A stretch of 64,000 nt of DNA from the NCBI RefSeq assembly GCF_030441895.1, contig NZ_JARJAS010000020.1; one strand, 5' to 3'. This DNA comes from Enterococcus_D entomosocium. GTDB taxonomy: Bacteria > Bacillota > Bacilli > Lactobacillales > Enterococcaceae. Position 1 is the first letter of the stretch. Every line of letters begins with the position of its first letter. A program made the position numbers and the translations under genes. Shown piece after piece: positions 33,029-42,262 of the stretch. Below the pieces are notes generated by a model. It saw only the letters and a program-made list of their open reading frames with translations, was not told where the DNA came from and ran no database searches.

Positions 33029-34069
33029 ATGGAAAATAGTTTAATCATGATTCCTTCGCTAGAACCGGACCACAAACTGCTGGCTCTGGTGGAGAAAATT
33101 CGTTTGCATAACCAGCACCTGCCGATTTTGGTCGTGGATGATGGCAGTGGGGCAGCTTATCAGCCCGTCTTTTCGGCATTGGAACAGAAGTTTGGTTGTC
33201 AGGTTTTGACCCATCCAAAGAATCAGGGAAAAGGCGCAGCCATCAAAACCGCTCTCATTGAAGTGCTGACAAACCAGCCAGCTGTTGAATTTATGGTGAC
33301 CATTGATTCGGACGGCCAACATGAGTATACCGATATGATGGCTTGCTTAGCAAAGGCCCAAGCCCATCCGGACAGTATTATTTTAGGGACCCGATCCTTT
33401 GGCAAAGAAGTGCCTTTGCGGAGTAAGTTCGGCAACATTTTGACCCGAAATATCCTACGTTTAGCGACTGGTCTTGCCATCGAGGATTCGCAGACGGGCT
33501 TAAGGGTTTTCCCTCGGAAATTCATGACAGATTTGTTGGCGATCTCAGGTGAGCGCTTTGAATATGAAACGCGGATGCTGATCGAAGCCCAGAAACGGGG
33601 GTGGCCGATTCTCTCGCAACCGATCGCCACCATCTATATTGAAGAAAATGCCTCTTCCCATTTTCGGGTCTTGGCAGATTCCGTCGCTATCTATAGCGTC
33701 TTTTTGAAGTATTTGTTTTCATCTGTGGTCTCCTTTTTTGTCGATGTGATCGCTTATGCGTTATTGATCCATTTCTTGTCTGTCATCAATCTGTCCTCCA
33801 TCGTGATCGCTTCGTTGGGTGCCCGATTGATTTCGGCGATCGTCAATTACTACATCAATCGCGAGCTTGTTTTTGGTCAACGGACAAAGAACAGTATGCT
33901 GCAGTATTTTTTATTGGTGATCGTACAGATTTTGCTGTCCTCTTTTCTCGTCTACCTGATTTATTTGATCCTACCGATCGGAGATTCTGTGTTGTTAAAA
34001 ATAGGCGTCGATTGCCTGCTCTTTTTCTTTAGTTACCATGTGCAAAAAAATGTCATCTTTAAGGAGTGA
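33029..34069 (+). CDS. GT2 polyprenyl-phosphate glycosyltransferase fused to GtrA flippase domain
   Basis: A 346-residue fusion. Residues about 1-220 are a family 2 glycosyltransferase of the dolichyl-phosphate-hexose synthase type: VVDDGSG, NQGKGAAIKTAL, the metal site IDSDGQHEYTD and the segment RNILRLATGLAIEDSQTGLR. Residues about 228-346 are a GtrA domain with four membrane helices, of a family thought to flip undecaprenyl-phosphate sugars. Together they would load a sugar on the lipid carrier and move it outside. ATG 33029 follows GAGGGG; the next gene starts 5 bases after its stop. The sugar cannot be identified. Confidence 0.92.
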   Translation: MENSLIMIPSLEPDHKLLALVEKIRLHNQHLPILVVDDGSGAAYQPVFSALEQKFGCQVLTHPKNQGKGAAIKTALIEVLTNQPAVEFMVTIDSDGQHEYTDMMACLAKAQAHPDSIILGTRSFGKEVPLRSKFGNILTRNILRLATGLAIEDSQTGLRVFPRKFMTDLLAISGERFEYETRMLIEAQKRGWPILSQPIATIYIEENASSHFRVLADSVAIYSVFLKYLFSSVVSFFVDVIAYALLIHFLSVINLSSIVIASLGARLISAIVNYYINRELVFGQRTKNSMLQYFLLVIVQILLSSFLVYLIYLILPIGDSVLLKIGVDCLLFFFSYHVQKNVIFKE

Positions 34070-34074
34070 TTGAG

Positions 34075-36330
34075 ATGGAACAAAAACGTTTGCCTTGGGC
34101 GAAAAAAGTCGTTTACTTTCTGGCGTTTGTCTTTTCGCTGATCTATTTATCATGGCGGGGGCTGTATACATTGCCATGGCACGAGTCTTGGTTTGCCTTG
34201 CTGTTTGGTTTGCTGCTTTGGGGCAGTGAGATCGTATCGAACTTTACGGGCTTGCTGTTGATTTGGAACAAAAACAAAGCAAAGCCCTTTGAAAAACCGG
34301 TCGTGCCAGAAGCCGACTATCCGGCGATCGATGTGTTGATTGCTACTCATAATGAAGAAGTGCCGCTTTTATTAAAAACGGTCAATGCGGCAGTTCATAT
34401 GAAATACCCCGATCCCAAAAAAGTTCACATCTATTTGTCAGATGACACCAACCGTCCAGAGGTCAAAGCACTGGCAGATAAATTTGGCATCGGCTATATC
34501 GGATTGATCGGCAATCAGCATGCCAAGTCAGGCAATCTCAATCATGCATTATCAAAAACCAATTCGCCGCTAGTGGCGACCTTTGATGCAGATATGATTC
34601 CTTACTCAGATTTTTTGCTGGAAACAGTGCCATATTTTGTGGCAAATCAGCAGGAACGCCGCAATGACCAGACCATCAAACCGTTGGGCTTTGTTCAAAC
34701 ACCGCAAAGTTTTTACAACGCGGATCTTTTTCAGTACAATCTTTTTTCAGAAGCGGCGATCCCTAACGAGCAGGACTTCTTTTCCAGAGAAGTCAATGTT
34801 TTGAACAACGCCCATGATACCGCTATTTATACAGGTTCTAATACGGTGATTGCACGAGAAGCGATCGAAGCCGCTGGCGGATTTCCGACGGACACGATCA
34901 CGGAAGATTTTGAATTAGGCGCCTTGATCAATTGCCAAGGTTATCGCAGTTTATCAACACTGCAGCCAATGGCCAGCGGTCTGTCTCCAATTGATATCCC
35001 AAGTGCCTTAAAGCAGCGGATTCGCTGGGGAAGAGGAGTGGTCCAAAGTGTCCACAATCTCCATCTTTTTAAGAATAAGACGTTGTCTTTGGCGCAAAAA
35101 ATGGTTTTCTTAAACAGCTATTTGTATTGGTGGTCGTTTCTACGACGGCTACTATTTATTTTCGCGCCGATTTTGTACACCGTCTTTAATGTAAGGGTCG
35201 TAGAGACAAACTTTTGGGTCTTGCTGCTGTTTTGGCTGCCAAGCTATACGTTCTTGCATTTGGCGATGCAGGATTTGAGCAGTGATATTCGAACGCAGCG
35301 TTGGGGCGAGATCCAGGAAACGATTTTTGCACCTTACCTAGTGATTCCTGTCTTTTTGCAAGCCATTGGCATCAAAGAGACCCGCTTCAAGGTGACTAAT
35401 AAAGCAGCAACTCAGTCTAAAAAAGACTTGTTGTTTGTGGTGCCGCATTTGTTGCTGTTGATTTTGACGATTATCGGCTTAGTGAAGTTTAATTACGGCA
35501 AATTCGGCTCAGAGATTTTCTACGGCAGTGTGTTGACCTTTTGGCTGCTGACCCATTTCTTTAACTTAACCTTTGCGGTCTTATTTTATCTCGGTCGTCC
35601 GATTTATCGAACGACGGAACGGTTCAGAGCCCATTATCCTGTTGAAGTTTCCGACCAAGACGCCAGCTATTCTTTGATGACAGAAAATATCTCAGAAAAT
35701 GGCTTGTCCTTCGTTTCTGACGTTCCTCTTTATTTTCCGCCAGATGCGCCGCTGACTTTTAAAATCACCCGTAATGGCTACCAAGCAGAGATGACTGGAA
35801 ATATTGTCCGCGTCTTTTCAGGCAAGGATCGTTGGGTCTATGGCGTTGCTTTAAACCAGTTGACAGAAAAAGATTACTTAGCCTATCTGCAGATCATTTA
35901 TGATGGCTTCAATCAAAGCCTGCCGGTTCTGCGGGATCCGTGGATGACCTTCTTTGACAGTCTTTTTGAAAATCTCGGTAAGCATCTGCTGCAAGCCAAA
36001 CAAAAGCCATTGCCGCCTCAACGAGTGCCCATACTGACCATTGATCAAAAATGGCACTTTGATGAAGGAACCTATGCGGTCACAATATTTGGTTTTGATC
36101 AGTTCACGTTGGCAAAAACAGAGGAGGTCGAGATGCCGGTCCATCTAAACTTACCGATCAGTAATCTTGTGCTTCACGCTGAAAAAGCGACGCTTCAGCC
36201 AAAAGAAAATCAAGTGATATATCAAGTAAGCAATCTTTCAGAGCTGCGTTCCACAGTAGCCCTCCAAGAATGGGTAGACAGCTTGCTGAGAAAGGAGGCA
36301 GACGATGATCGAGATCCTGCTGCGATTTAG
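34075..36330 (+). CDS. Cellulose-synthase-like glycosyltransferase with PilZ c-di-GMP receptor domain
   Basis: A 751-residue processive GT2 in the membrane. Two N-terminal helices precede the catalytic domain (about 80-330) with DVLIATHNEE, the substrate-binding TFDADM, the base motif TEDFELG and the product-channel motif QRIRWGRG (a QxxRW type). Several helices follow (about 345-510). A PilZ domain (about 513-620) has both c-di-GMP signatures, RTTER (RxxxR) and NISENG (N-x-S-x-x-G). A C-terminal region of about 130 residues is unassigned. This resembles BcsA, but no BcsB-like gene is next to it. Start ATG 34075 has AAGGAG eight bases upstream. It overlaps the next gene by 26 bases. Confidence 0.94.
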   Translation: MEQKRLPWAKKVVYFLAFVFSLIYLSWRGLYTLPWHESWFALLFGLLLWGSEIVSNFTGLLLIWNKNKAKPFEKPVVPEADYPAIDVLIATHNEEVPLLLKTVNAAVHMKYPDPKKVHIYLSDDTNRPEVKALADKFGIGYIGLIGNQHAKSGNLNHALSKTNSPLVATFDADMIPYSDFLLETVPYFVANQQERRNDQTIKPLGFVQTPQSFYNADLFQYNLFSEAAIPNEQDFFSREVNVLNNAHDTAIYTGSNTVIAREAIEAAGGFPTDTITEDFELGALINCQGYRSLSTLQPMASGLSPIDIPSALKQRIRWGRGVVQSVHNLHLFKNKTLSLAQKMVFLNSYLYWWSFLRRLLFIFAPILYTVFNVRVVETNFWVLLLFWLPSYTFLHLAMQDLSSDIRTQRWGEIQETIFAPYLVIPVFLQAIGIKETRFKVTNKAATQSKKDLLFVVPHLLLLILTIIGLVKFNYGKFGSEIFYGSVLTFWLLTHFFNLTFAVLFYLGRPIYRTTERFRAHYPVEVSDQDASYSLMTENISENGLSFVSDVPLYFPPDAPLTFKITRNGYQAEMTGNIVRVFSGKDRWVYGVALNQLTEKDYLAYLQIIYDGFNQSLPVLRDPWMTFFDSLFENLGKHLLQAKQKPLPPQRVPILTIDQKWHFDEGTYAVTIFGFDQFTLAKTEEVEMPVHLNLPISNLVLHAEKATLQPKENQVIYQVSNLSELRSTVALQEWVDSLLRKEADDDRDPAAI

Positions 36331-38134
36331 TCTATTTGGTTTATCATTAGCTGGCTATGCCTATCTTTTTGTACGAGTTTGCCATTTTCCTAAACACATC
36401 AGCTGGATCGCTGCTTGCTGTTTGCCGATCCTCGTTCTTTCCTTTGTCGCATATGGTCCCAAAGGATGGTTGTTCTGGGGGGCCTGGGTTTTATTTGGTC
36501 TTGGCTTACTATTATGCGTTTGGCGTTTTTGGCAGGAGCGCTATCAGGTGCATTGGGGCTTGCAAGAGCCCATCATGCTGTGGTTTTACGGCTATTTTGC
36601 TTTGTTCGTTTTAACATTGCTTCACAGTCATTTGACCCACTATGACAACTTCTCCCATTGGGCGACGATCGTTAAATTCCTTTATACGCAGGGACAATTG
36701 CCAACGGCAGCCGATGCCATCATCAGTTTTACTTCCTATCCTTTAGGCAGCTCGCTATTTGTTACTTATACAGCGATCATCGTTGGCTATCATGAGAATG
36801 TCTTGCTGATTGGTCAATTGATTTTGATTTTCTGTAGTCTGTATAGTTTTTTTGCGATTATTCGTGATCCGAAAAGAAAGCTGGCTTTTGTCTTGGTCTT
36901 CACCAGCATGGCCGTATTCAATTATTTTAATATTGCGATTCGAATGAATAATTTGCTGGTAGACTTCATTCTTCCCGTTTTAACTTTGGCAGGCATCGCC
37001 GGGTTATTTTCCTTAAAAGGCAAAGTGCTGCCTTCAATCAGCTACTTTCTTTTGATTGGTGCCTCTCTTGATTTGGTCAAAAATAGCGCCGTCTTTTTTC
37101 TGCTGATTTTAGGCGGCTATTTACTAGTCTGCTTATGGCAAGCTTCGATTCGTTGGCGACAACGACTAGGATTGATGATTGTAGGGTTAGCTACCATTGG
37201 GCTATCTGTCCTGCCGGCGATTCTTTGGAACTTGCATGTCAAAGCGAATTTTCCAAAATCGAAGCATGAAGTCAGCGTGACCGCTTATAAACAGATTTTT
37301 GGTGAAAAGGATTCGCAGATACTGCAGCAGATTACGGATGTTTTTGTCAAAACCATCACGGATATTGCGACGATCTCCACGCAAGGGATTCTCTTGATCC
37401 AGGTCATCCTGTTGGGCAGTTGGCTATTTGTCCGATTTATCATGAAAAAACGCAATCCATTTTTAAAAGAACTGCTGTTGATCGATGGTATCATTGTGGG
37501 ATATTATTTAGGAATCTATGCCATGTTCTTGTTCTCGATGCCCACTGATGAAGCACTGTCTTTGGCAGGGTTCGATCGCTATGCCTCAAGCATCGTGATT
37601 TTAGCACTTGGCTTAATGACCTTTTTCATGGTCCGAGGCATTGATCATTTGTATCATGAACAAGCAATCGACCGGCGAAACTACCGTAGTTTTGCCAGCT
37701 TGACCACGAAAAAAATCTATCAGTACAGCACCTTGATTCTGTTATTTTTTGCGACATTGCTGATCCTTTCAGAAAATAATGGCATGCGTTATACCAATCG
37801 TGAATATGCTGCTTCGATTCCAGCACAAGTTTCAGCCGTTACTGGCGATCACTTTGACCTAAACGAGAAAAAATATTTGGTGGTCAGTACTAACAAAGAA
37901 GCAGTAGATAGCTACTTAGTTGGCTATGTCGGCAAATATTACTTGTTTTCACCCAATGTCGATGGCCGAGAGAATTTCCTCTTATCAGATGCAGATTTTC
38001 GAACGCTACTAAAACAATACGATGAAGTCGTCGTCTTAGAAGAGCACTATACCTTTAATGCCATGACGAAGAAGCTAACAGGCAAGACCTTTGCCCCAGG
38101 CGTATATTCGGTGGCGGAGATTTTGGGGCGTTAA
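36305..38134 (+). CDS. Polytopic membrane protein, probable GT-C-type glycosyltransferase
   Basis: A 609-residue protein with about 12 membrane helices and an extracytoplasmic C-terminal region of about 110 residues. An early outer loop carries HYDNFSHWATIVK near residue 113, the acidic D-x-x-S-H-W type motif seen in many GT-C enzymes that take sugars from polyprenyl phosphate. I know of no exact family name. Its ATG lies inside the end of the cellulose-synthase-like gene behind AAAGGAGG, so the two are translationally coupled. With the GT2-GtrA protein it could form a three-component glycan-modifying system, working on the polymer made by the PilZ enzyme or on another wall glycan. Confidence 0.75.
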   Translation: MIEILLRFSLFGLSLAGYAYLFVRVCHFPKHISWIAACCLPILVLSFVAYGPKGWLFWGAWVLFGLGLLLCVWRFWQERYQVHWGLQEPIMLWFYGYFALFVLTLLHSHLTHYDNFSHWATIVKFLYTQGQLPTAADAIISFTSYPLGSSLFVTYTAIIVGYHENVLLIGQLILIFCSLYSFFAIIRDPKRKLAFVLVFTSMAVFNYFNIAIRMNNLLVDFILPVLTLAGIAGLFSLKGKVLPSISYFLLIGASLDLVKNSAVFFLLILGGYLLVCLWQASIRWRQRLGLMIVGLATIGLSVLPAILWNLHVKANFPKSKHEVSVTAYKQIFGEKDSQILQQITDVFVKTITDIATISTQGILLIQVILLGSWLFVRFIMKKRNPFLKELLLIDGIIVGYYLGIYAMFLFSMPTDEALSLAGFDRYASSIVILALGLMTFFMVRGIDHLYHEQAIDRRNYRSFASLTTKKIYQYSTLILLFFATLLILSENNGMRYTNREYAASIPAQVSAVTGDHFDLNEKKYLVVSTNKEAVDSYLVGYVGKYYLFSPNVDGRENFLLSDADFRTLLKQYDEVVVLEEHYTFNAMTKKLTGKTFAPGVYSVAEILGR

Positions 38135-38182
38135 GGGAAGGAATTGCTCAAGCGTGTCTCGTTATTAGAGAATCAAAAGTTA

Positions 38183-38229
38183 AAATACCAATGAAACAGA
38201 CGTATCGTTTGTTCATTGGTATTTTTTTT
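38183..38229 (+). terminator. Terminator of the c-di-GMP/glycan genes
   Basis: AAATACCAATGAA and TTCATTGGTATTT form a 13-base-pair stem followed by a T-run. Confidence 0.9.
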
Positions 38230-38350
38230 CTGTTCCCACTGAGTAATATCCTCTATACTATGAAAATACCAAAAGATATGTAAATAATCTGGATTAAACG
38301 AAAGGGTACACATGAATAAAAAAACGGCGCAATATTTTCAGTGCCTATGA

Positions 38351-38373
38351 TTTACTGTAATCAATGCAGTAAA
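38351..38373. promoter_or_regulatory. Inverted repeat upstream of the first PRD regulator
   Basis: TTTACTG and CAGTAAA flank nine bases, 65 bases before the regulator start. It may be an operator or an RNA hairpin. Confidence 0.4.
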
Positions 38374-38437
38374 AGTAAGTGTTTTCATTTTTTTGAGAAA
38401 AAGCTACCATTAGAAATGTAGACGAGGTGAAAGTTTC

Positions 38438-40342
38438 ATGATCAGTGAACGGGAAAAAGCAATTATTCGATATCTCTTAGAGAATGGACCAACAACGGTT
38501 GCTAAAATTGGGTTGCATATGTCGCTTTCGCAAAAGACAGTTTCGCAATCGCTAAAGAGAATTGATGAATTTTTGCAGGAAACAGCAATAAGGCTTGTTC
38601 GCAAACCTAGAGTAGGTGTATTTCTTGATGGCGATTCAGCTGAAATTCTAAAGTATCTTGATGGGAACGAGGAATCAAACTTACCGACGAGCAAAAAAGA
38701 TCGTATTCAGTTTCTTTGCTTTGAAATACTGAAACAAAAAACGTATTTTACGCGTCAACAACTGCAAGATGCACTCTACATCAGTAAATCAACTTTAGAA
38801 AATGACATGGGGCAGGTAAGCGAGATCTTTCGTCATTTTAACGTTACGATTGAAGTTTTACCGGGGAAGGGTTCCTTTTTGAATTTGTCAGAACAAGAAA
38901 AACGTCGTTTAGCATTTGATTTGATCTACTATTTCTGGGGTGGAAATTGGAAAATAACACAAGAGCAGCAACGCTATTTGCATTCGATTCAAGGAATTCC
39001 TCAGTTTGTTAATGATTTTATTGACCTGACAAAAATTTCTTTAGTTGATACGCTCTTACAAGAGTATTTGAAAAAAGAACAAATTACGCTTAATGATGCT
39101 GCCTATCACTCACTATTGCTTCATCTAATCATCATGATTGATCGGGTCAAAGAGAAGAATTATCTGACTTTCGAAGAAAGAAGCCATCCTTTGATGGAGA
39201 ATAGAGCTTTTTATCGATTTATCGCATCAATAGAAGAAACGTTTTCTCTGTCGTTGCCAGTTTCGGAAGTTCATTATATTTCGCTTCATATCTATGGGGA
39301 TTCGTTGATGAAGAAGAATGACTCCGATGATTTGCTTGATGAAACGATACGAAAATTGATTCATGAGACGATCTCCCTACGCAATGAAAGTCTTTTGTTA
39401 GGATTGGTATCACATATCAAAGAAGCTATTTATCGCATTCAAAAAGGATTAGTCATTCATAACCCGTTTCTAAATGATGTGAAGAAGAATTTCCCTTTGT
39501 CTTTTGAGGAAGCGCTTCGATTAGCTCATGCCTTAAATTGGCAGTTTTCGATTTCGATCCCCGAAGATGAGGTTGCTTTTCTGGCCGTACACATCCAAGT
39601 GATGAAAGAACAGCGAGAAGAAAAACAACCGCAGAAAGTGAGTGTCTTATTAGTTTGTAGCAGTGGGAAAGGCACTTCACAACTATTAGCTGCTCGCATT
39701 CGGAGAAATTATGAGCAAATCGATATTTCCAGAATTCTTTCTATTCAAGAGTTGATTCAGACCAATATTTATGAGGACTTGATTTTATCGACAGTGGATT
39801 TAAAAATCGATTCGATTCCAACAATCAATGTTTCACCTGTACTGAATAAAGATGAGCAGCGAAAAATAGAAACCTTTTTAAAAAATGTCGAAGAAAAGCA
39901 AAATGGTTCTTTCAGTCAGTTTGCGAAACTGATTCACGAGGACTTGATTTTTTTAGATCATCATTTTGAAAATTATCAAGAGGTGATTACATTTATTGGA
40001 GAGCAGTTGGTTACTCGTGGGTATGTGATCGAGGAAATGATTGATTCTTCCCTAAAAAGGGAACAGCTTTCCTTTACTTCTTTTGGACGATTCGCAACGC
40101 CTCATGGGACGCCAGAATACGTGAAAAAATCAGCGATTGTATTTTTACGTCTTAATAATGAGATCCACTGGGGAGAAACAAAGGTGAAATATGTCTTTTT
40201 CATCTGTATCAAGGATGAAACTGTACAAGACCTTGAGGAAATCTATGACACGATGCTTAATGTGATGGAATCAGATGAACGAACCTTCCTCCTTAAAGGG
40301 ACGAAAGATGAATTAAAAAAGTATTTACAAGGGGGAACATAA
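38438..40342 (+). CDS. PRD-containing PTS-dependent transcriptional regulator with EIIB- and EIIA-like domains
   Basis: A 634-residue regulator of the MtlR/LicR/ManR type. Domain order: HTH 1 (about 1-60, TVAKIGLHMSLSQKTVSQSL), HTH 2 (about 85-160), PRD1 (about 185-290), PRD2 (about 305-395), a galactitol-type EIIB domain (about 400-490, VLLVCSSGKGTSQLLA) and a fructose-type EIIA domain (about 495-634, histidine in FATPHGTPEY). Phosphorylation by the PTS at PRD and EII sites would switch it between active and inactive states. It lies 1 base before the EIIA gene of the PTS operon it probably activates, with mannosidase as the last gene. Confidence 0.94.
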   Translation: MISEREKAIIRYLLENGPTTVAKIGLHMSLSQKTVSQSLKRIDEFLQETAIRLVRKPRVGVFLDGDSAEILKYLDGNEESNLPTSKKDRIQFLCFEILKQKTYFTRQQLQDALYISKSTLENDMGQVSEIFRHFNVTIEVLPGKGSFLNLSEQEKRRLAFDLIYYFWGGNWKITQEQQRYLHSIQGIPQFVNDFIDLTKISLVDTLLQEYLKKEQITLNDAAYHSLLLHLIIMIDRVKEKNYLTFEERSHPLMENRAFYRFIASIEETFSLSLPVSEVHYISLHIYGDSLMKKNDSDDLLDETIRKLIHETISLRNESLLLGLVSHIKEAIYRIQKGLVIHNPFLNDVKKNFPLSFEEALRLAHALNWQFSISIPEDEVAFLAVHIQVMKEQREEKQPQKVSVLLVCSSGKGTSQLLAARIRRNYEQIDISRILSIQELIQTNIYEDLILSTVDLKIDSIPTINVSPVLNKDEQRKIETFLKNVEEKQNGSFSQFAKLIHEDLIFLDHHFENYQEVITFIGEQLVTRGYVIEEMIDSSLKREQLSFTSFGRFATPHGTPEYVKKSAIVFLRLNNEIHWGETKVKYVFFICIKDETVQDLEEIYDTMLNVMESDERTFLLKGTKDELKKYLQGGT

Positions 40343-40343
40343 A

Positions 40344-40793
40344 ATGAATATAGAAACACTACTACCTTTTGAACATATTGTTCTTGGTCTAGAGGCAACC
40401 ACTAAAGAAGAAGTGGTCCGTCAATTAGCAAAAATATTAGTAATTGAAGGAATCGTTCAATCCGAAAATGAGTATGTTCAATCAGTCATGGAAAGAGAAG
40501 ATCACTCGACCACAGGAATAGGCAATAATATAGCTATCCCTCATGGAAAAAGTCGTGCAGTTTCTGAACCCGCAATCGTTTTTGCTCGGTTAAAGGCACC
40601 ATTAGAATGGCAATCTTTAGATGATGAACCGGTAACGGTTGTGATTATGCTTGCTATTCCTGAAGAACATCAAGGAGACACCCATTTACGGATTTTATCA
40701 GAAATTGCCATGAAATTGATGGATGAAGACATCACAGAAGCGCTGAAAAGCGAAACAGATAAAGAGATTATCGCGAAATTATTAAGCGAATAA
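40344..40793 (+). CDS. PTS fructose/mannitol-family EIIA component
   Basis: A 149-residue phosphocarrier. The active histidine lies in NNIAIPHGKS; the N-terminal VVRQLAKILVIEGIV pattern is typical of the fructose-family EIIA. It takes phosphate from HPr and passes it to the EIIB encoded 23 bases downstream. The start follows AAGGGGG. Confidence 0.95.
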   Translation: MNIETLLPFEHIVLGLEATTKEEVVRQLAKILVIEGIVQSENEYVQSVMEREDHSTTGIGNNIAIPHGKSRAVSEPAIVFARLKAPLEWQSLDDEPVTVVIMLAIPEEHQGDTHLRILSEIAMKLMDEDITEALKSETDKEIIAKLLSE

Positions 40794-40816
40794 AATGGAG
40801 AAAAGGGGAAAGACGA

Positions 40817-41134
40817 ATGAAGAGAAAAATTATTGCAGTAACGGCGTGTGCCACAGGAGTTGCTCATACCTTTATGGCGGCACAGGCGCTAAAAAAAGCA
40901 GCAGCGAAACGTGGCGATTTAATCAAGGTTGAGACACAAGGAGCAACAGGTATCGAAAATGAATTGAACGAGCGGGATTGTCAAATTGGGGAAGTCGTGA
41001 TTTTTGCCGTTGATACGAAAGTGAGAAATGAGGAGCGTTTCAATGGCAAAATGATTCTCAAAGTCCCGGTAGCAGCCCCTATAAAAAACGCAGAAAAAGT
41101 AATTGAAGATGCATTAAAGCTGATTGATCAATAA
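40817..41134 (+). CDS. PTS fructose-family EIIB component
   Basis: A 105-residue protein. The phosphorylated cysteine lies in TACATGVAHTFMAAQAL, the fructose-type EIIB motif, followed by KVETQGATGIENEL. It works with the EIIC encoded next and the EIIA before it. Good RBS AAAGGGGAAAG. Confidence 0.95.
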   Translation: MKRKIIAVTACATGVAHTFMAAQALKKAAAKRGDLIKVETQGATGIENELNERDCQIGEVVIFAVDTKVRNEERFNGKMILKVPVAAPIKNAEKVIEDALKLIDQ

Positions 41135-41150
41135 AGAGGAGGAAAATCAG

Positions 41151-42260
41151 ATGAAAAAGTTGGCAAGTGAAATGAAAAATCATGTTTTAACAGGAATATC
41201 TTATATGATTCCTCTAGTGATTGCCGGAGCAGTTATCATGGCGATTTCTCGAGTAGGTGGATCAATATTTGGGATTGTTGATATTTGGGACGCCTCTCAT
41301 GGAGAAAGTGCGAATACGATTATCCGATTACTCCATAGTTTAGATGGATTCGGTGGCATTGCGTTAGGACTGATGTTTCCCGTAATATCGGCATTTATTG
41401 CTTATTCGATTTCCGATAAGCTAGGGATTGCCCCTGGTCTTGTTGGAGGTATGTTAGTAAAAGACATTAACGCAGGCTTCTTAGGCGCAATTGTTTCAGG
41501 GTTGATCGCTGGGTACATCTGCTTGTGGATCAAAAACCATATCAAACTGCCAAAATCGATGGCATCGGTAGTTCCAGTGTTCTTAGTTCCTGTTTTAGGT
41601 ACTTTAGTCACTGTCCTACTTGTGAACTATGTGATCGGTACACCATTTGCAGCTATCAATGTGGGCTTAGAGTCATGGTTGAACGGATTGAGTGGCGGAA
41701 ATGCGGTCGTGATGGCGGCAGTTGTAGGGGCAATGGTTGGATTTGATCTTGGAGGGCCAGTAAATAAGGCAGCTGTGACAACCGCGATGGCTTTATTGAC
41801 AAGTAACGTTTATGCACCAAACACTGCAGCACAAGTGGCGATTATCATTCCGCCAATTGGTTTAGGATTAGCGACTGTTTTTGCAAAGAATAAATACAAT
41901 AACGAACTAAAAGAAGCAGGAAAATCGTCGATCATTATGGGACTAGTAGGTATTTCAGAAGGAGCGATCCCATTTGCGGTGGAAAATCCACTAAAAGTGA
42001 TCCCAGTGAATATGATTGGTTCAGCGATTGGTTCTGCAATGGCTGTAGGTCTAGGAGCGGTCAATACAGCGCCAATCTCTGGTTTTTATGGTTGGTTCAC
42101 CGTAGAAAAATGGCCACTGTATGTTTTATCGATTGCTACTGGCTCATTATTCATTGCGATTTGTACAAGCTTCCTACGTTCAAAAGATGCGGGGAAAGAA
42201 ACAGATGCCACGATGGAAGAGTTTGACGAAGCGGCTTGGGAAGAGCAGTGGGAAGCATAG
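41151..42260 (+). CDS. PTS fructose-family EIIC permease
   Basis: A 369-residue membrane permease with the family pattern HVLTGISYMIPLVIAGAV, GLVGGMLV and a substrate region GFDLGGPVNKAAV, and the conserved GISEGAIPFAVENP. About nine helices. ATG 41151 behind AGAGGAGG is preferred to the ATG at 41124 that overlaps the EIIB gene. The neighbouring GH38 gene suggests that the substrate is a mannoside or mannosyl-containing compound rather than fructose. Confidence 0.94.
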   Translation: MKKLASEMKNHVLTGISYMIPLVIAGAVIMAISRVGGSIFGIVDIWDASHGESANTIIRLLHSLDGFGGIALGLMFPVISAFIAYSISDKLGIAPGLVGGMLVKDINAGFLGAIVSGLIAGYICLWIKNHIKLPKSMASVVPVFLVPVLGTLVTVLLVNYVIGTPFAAINVGLESWLNGLSGGNAVVMAAVVGAMVGFDLGGPVNKAAVTTAMALLTSNVYAPNTAAQVAIIIPPIGLGLATVFAKNKYNNELKEAGKSSIIMGLVGISEGAIPFAVENPLKVIPVNMIGSAIGSAMAVGLGAVNTAPISGFYGWFTVEKWPLYVLSIATGSLFIAICTSFLRSKDAGKETDATMEEFDEAAWEEQWEA

Positions 42261-42262
42261 CT

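Larger units (their letters stand above)
38135..38437. other. 303-base spacer before the first PRD regulator
   Basis: Holds the terminator of the glycan operon, a TATACT at 38254 as a weak candidate -10, and an inverted repeat at 38351-38373. No gene is visible. Confidence 0.55.

Noticed and set aside
33223..33633. 136-codon minus-strand frame inside the GT2-GtrA gene
   Set aside because: Shadow of the glycosyltransferase domain; no start signal.
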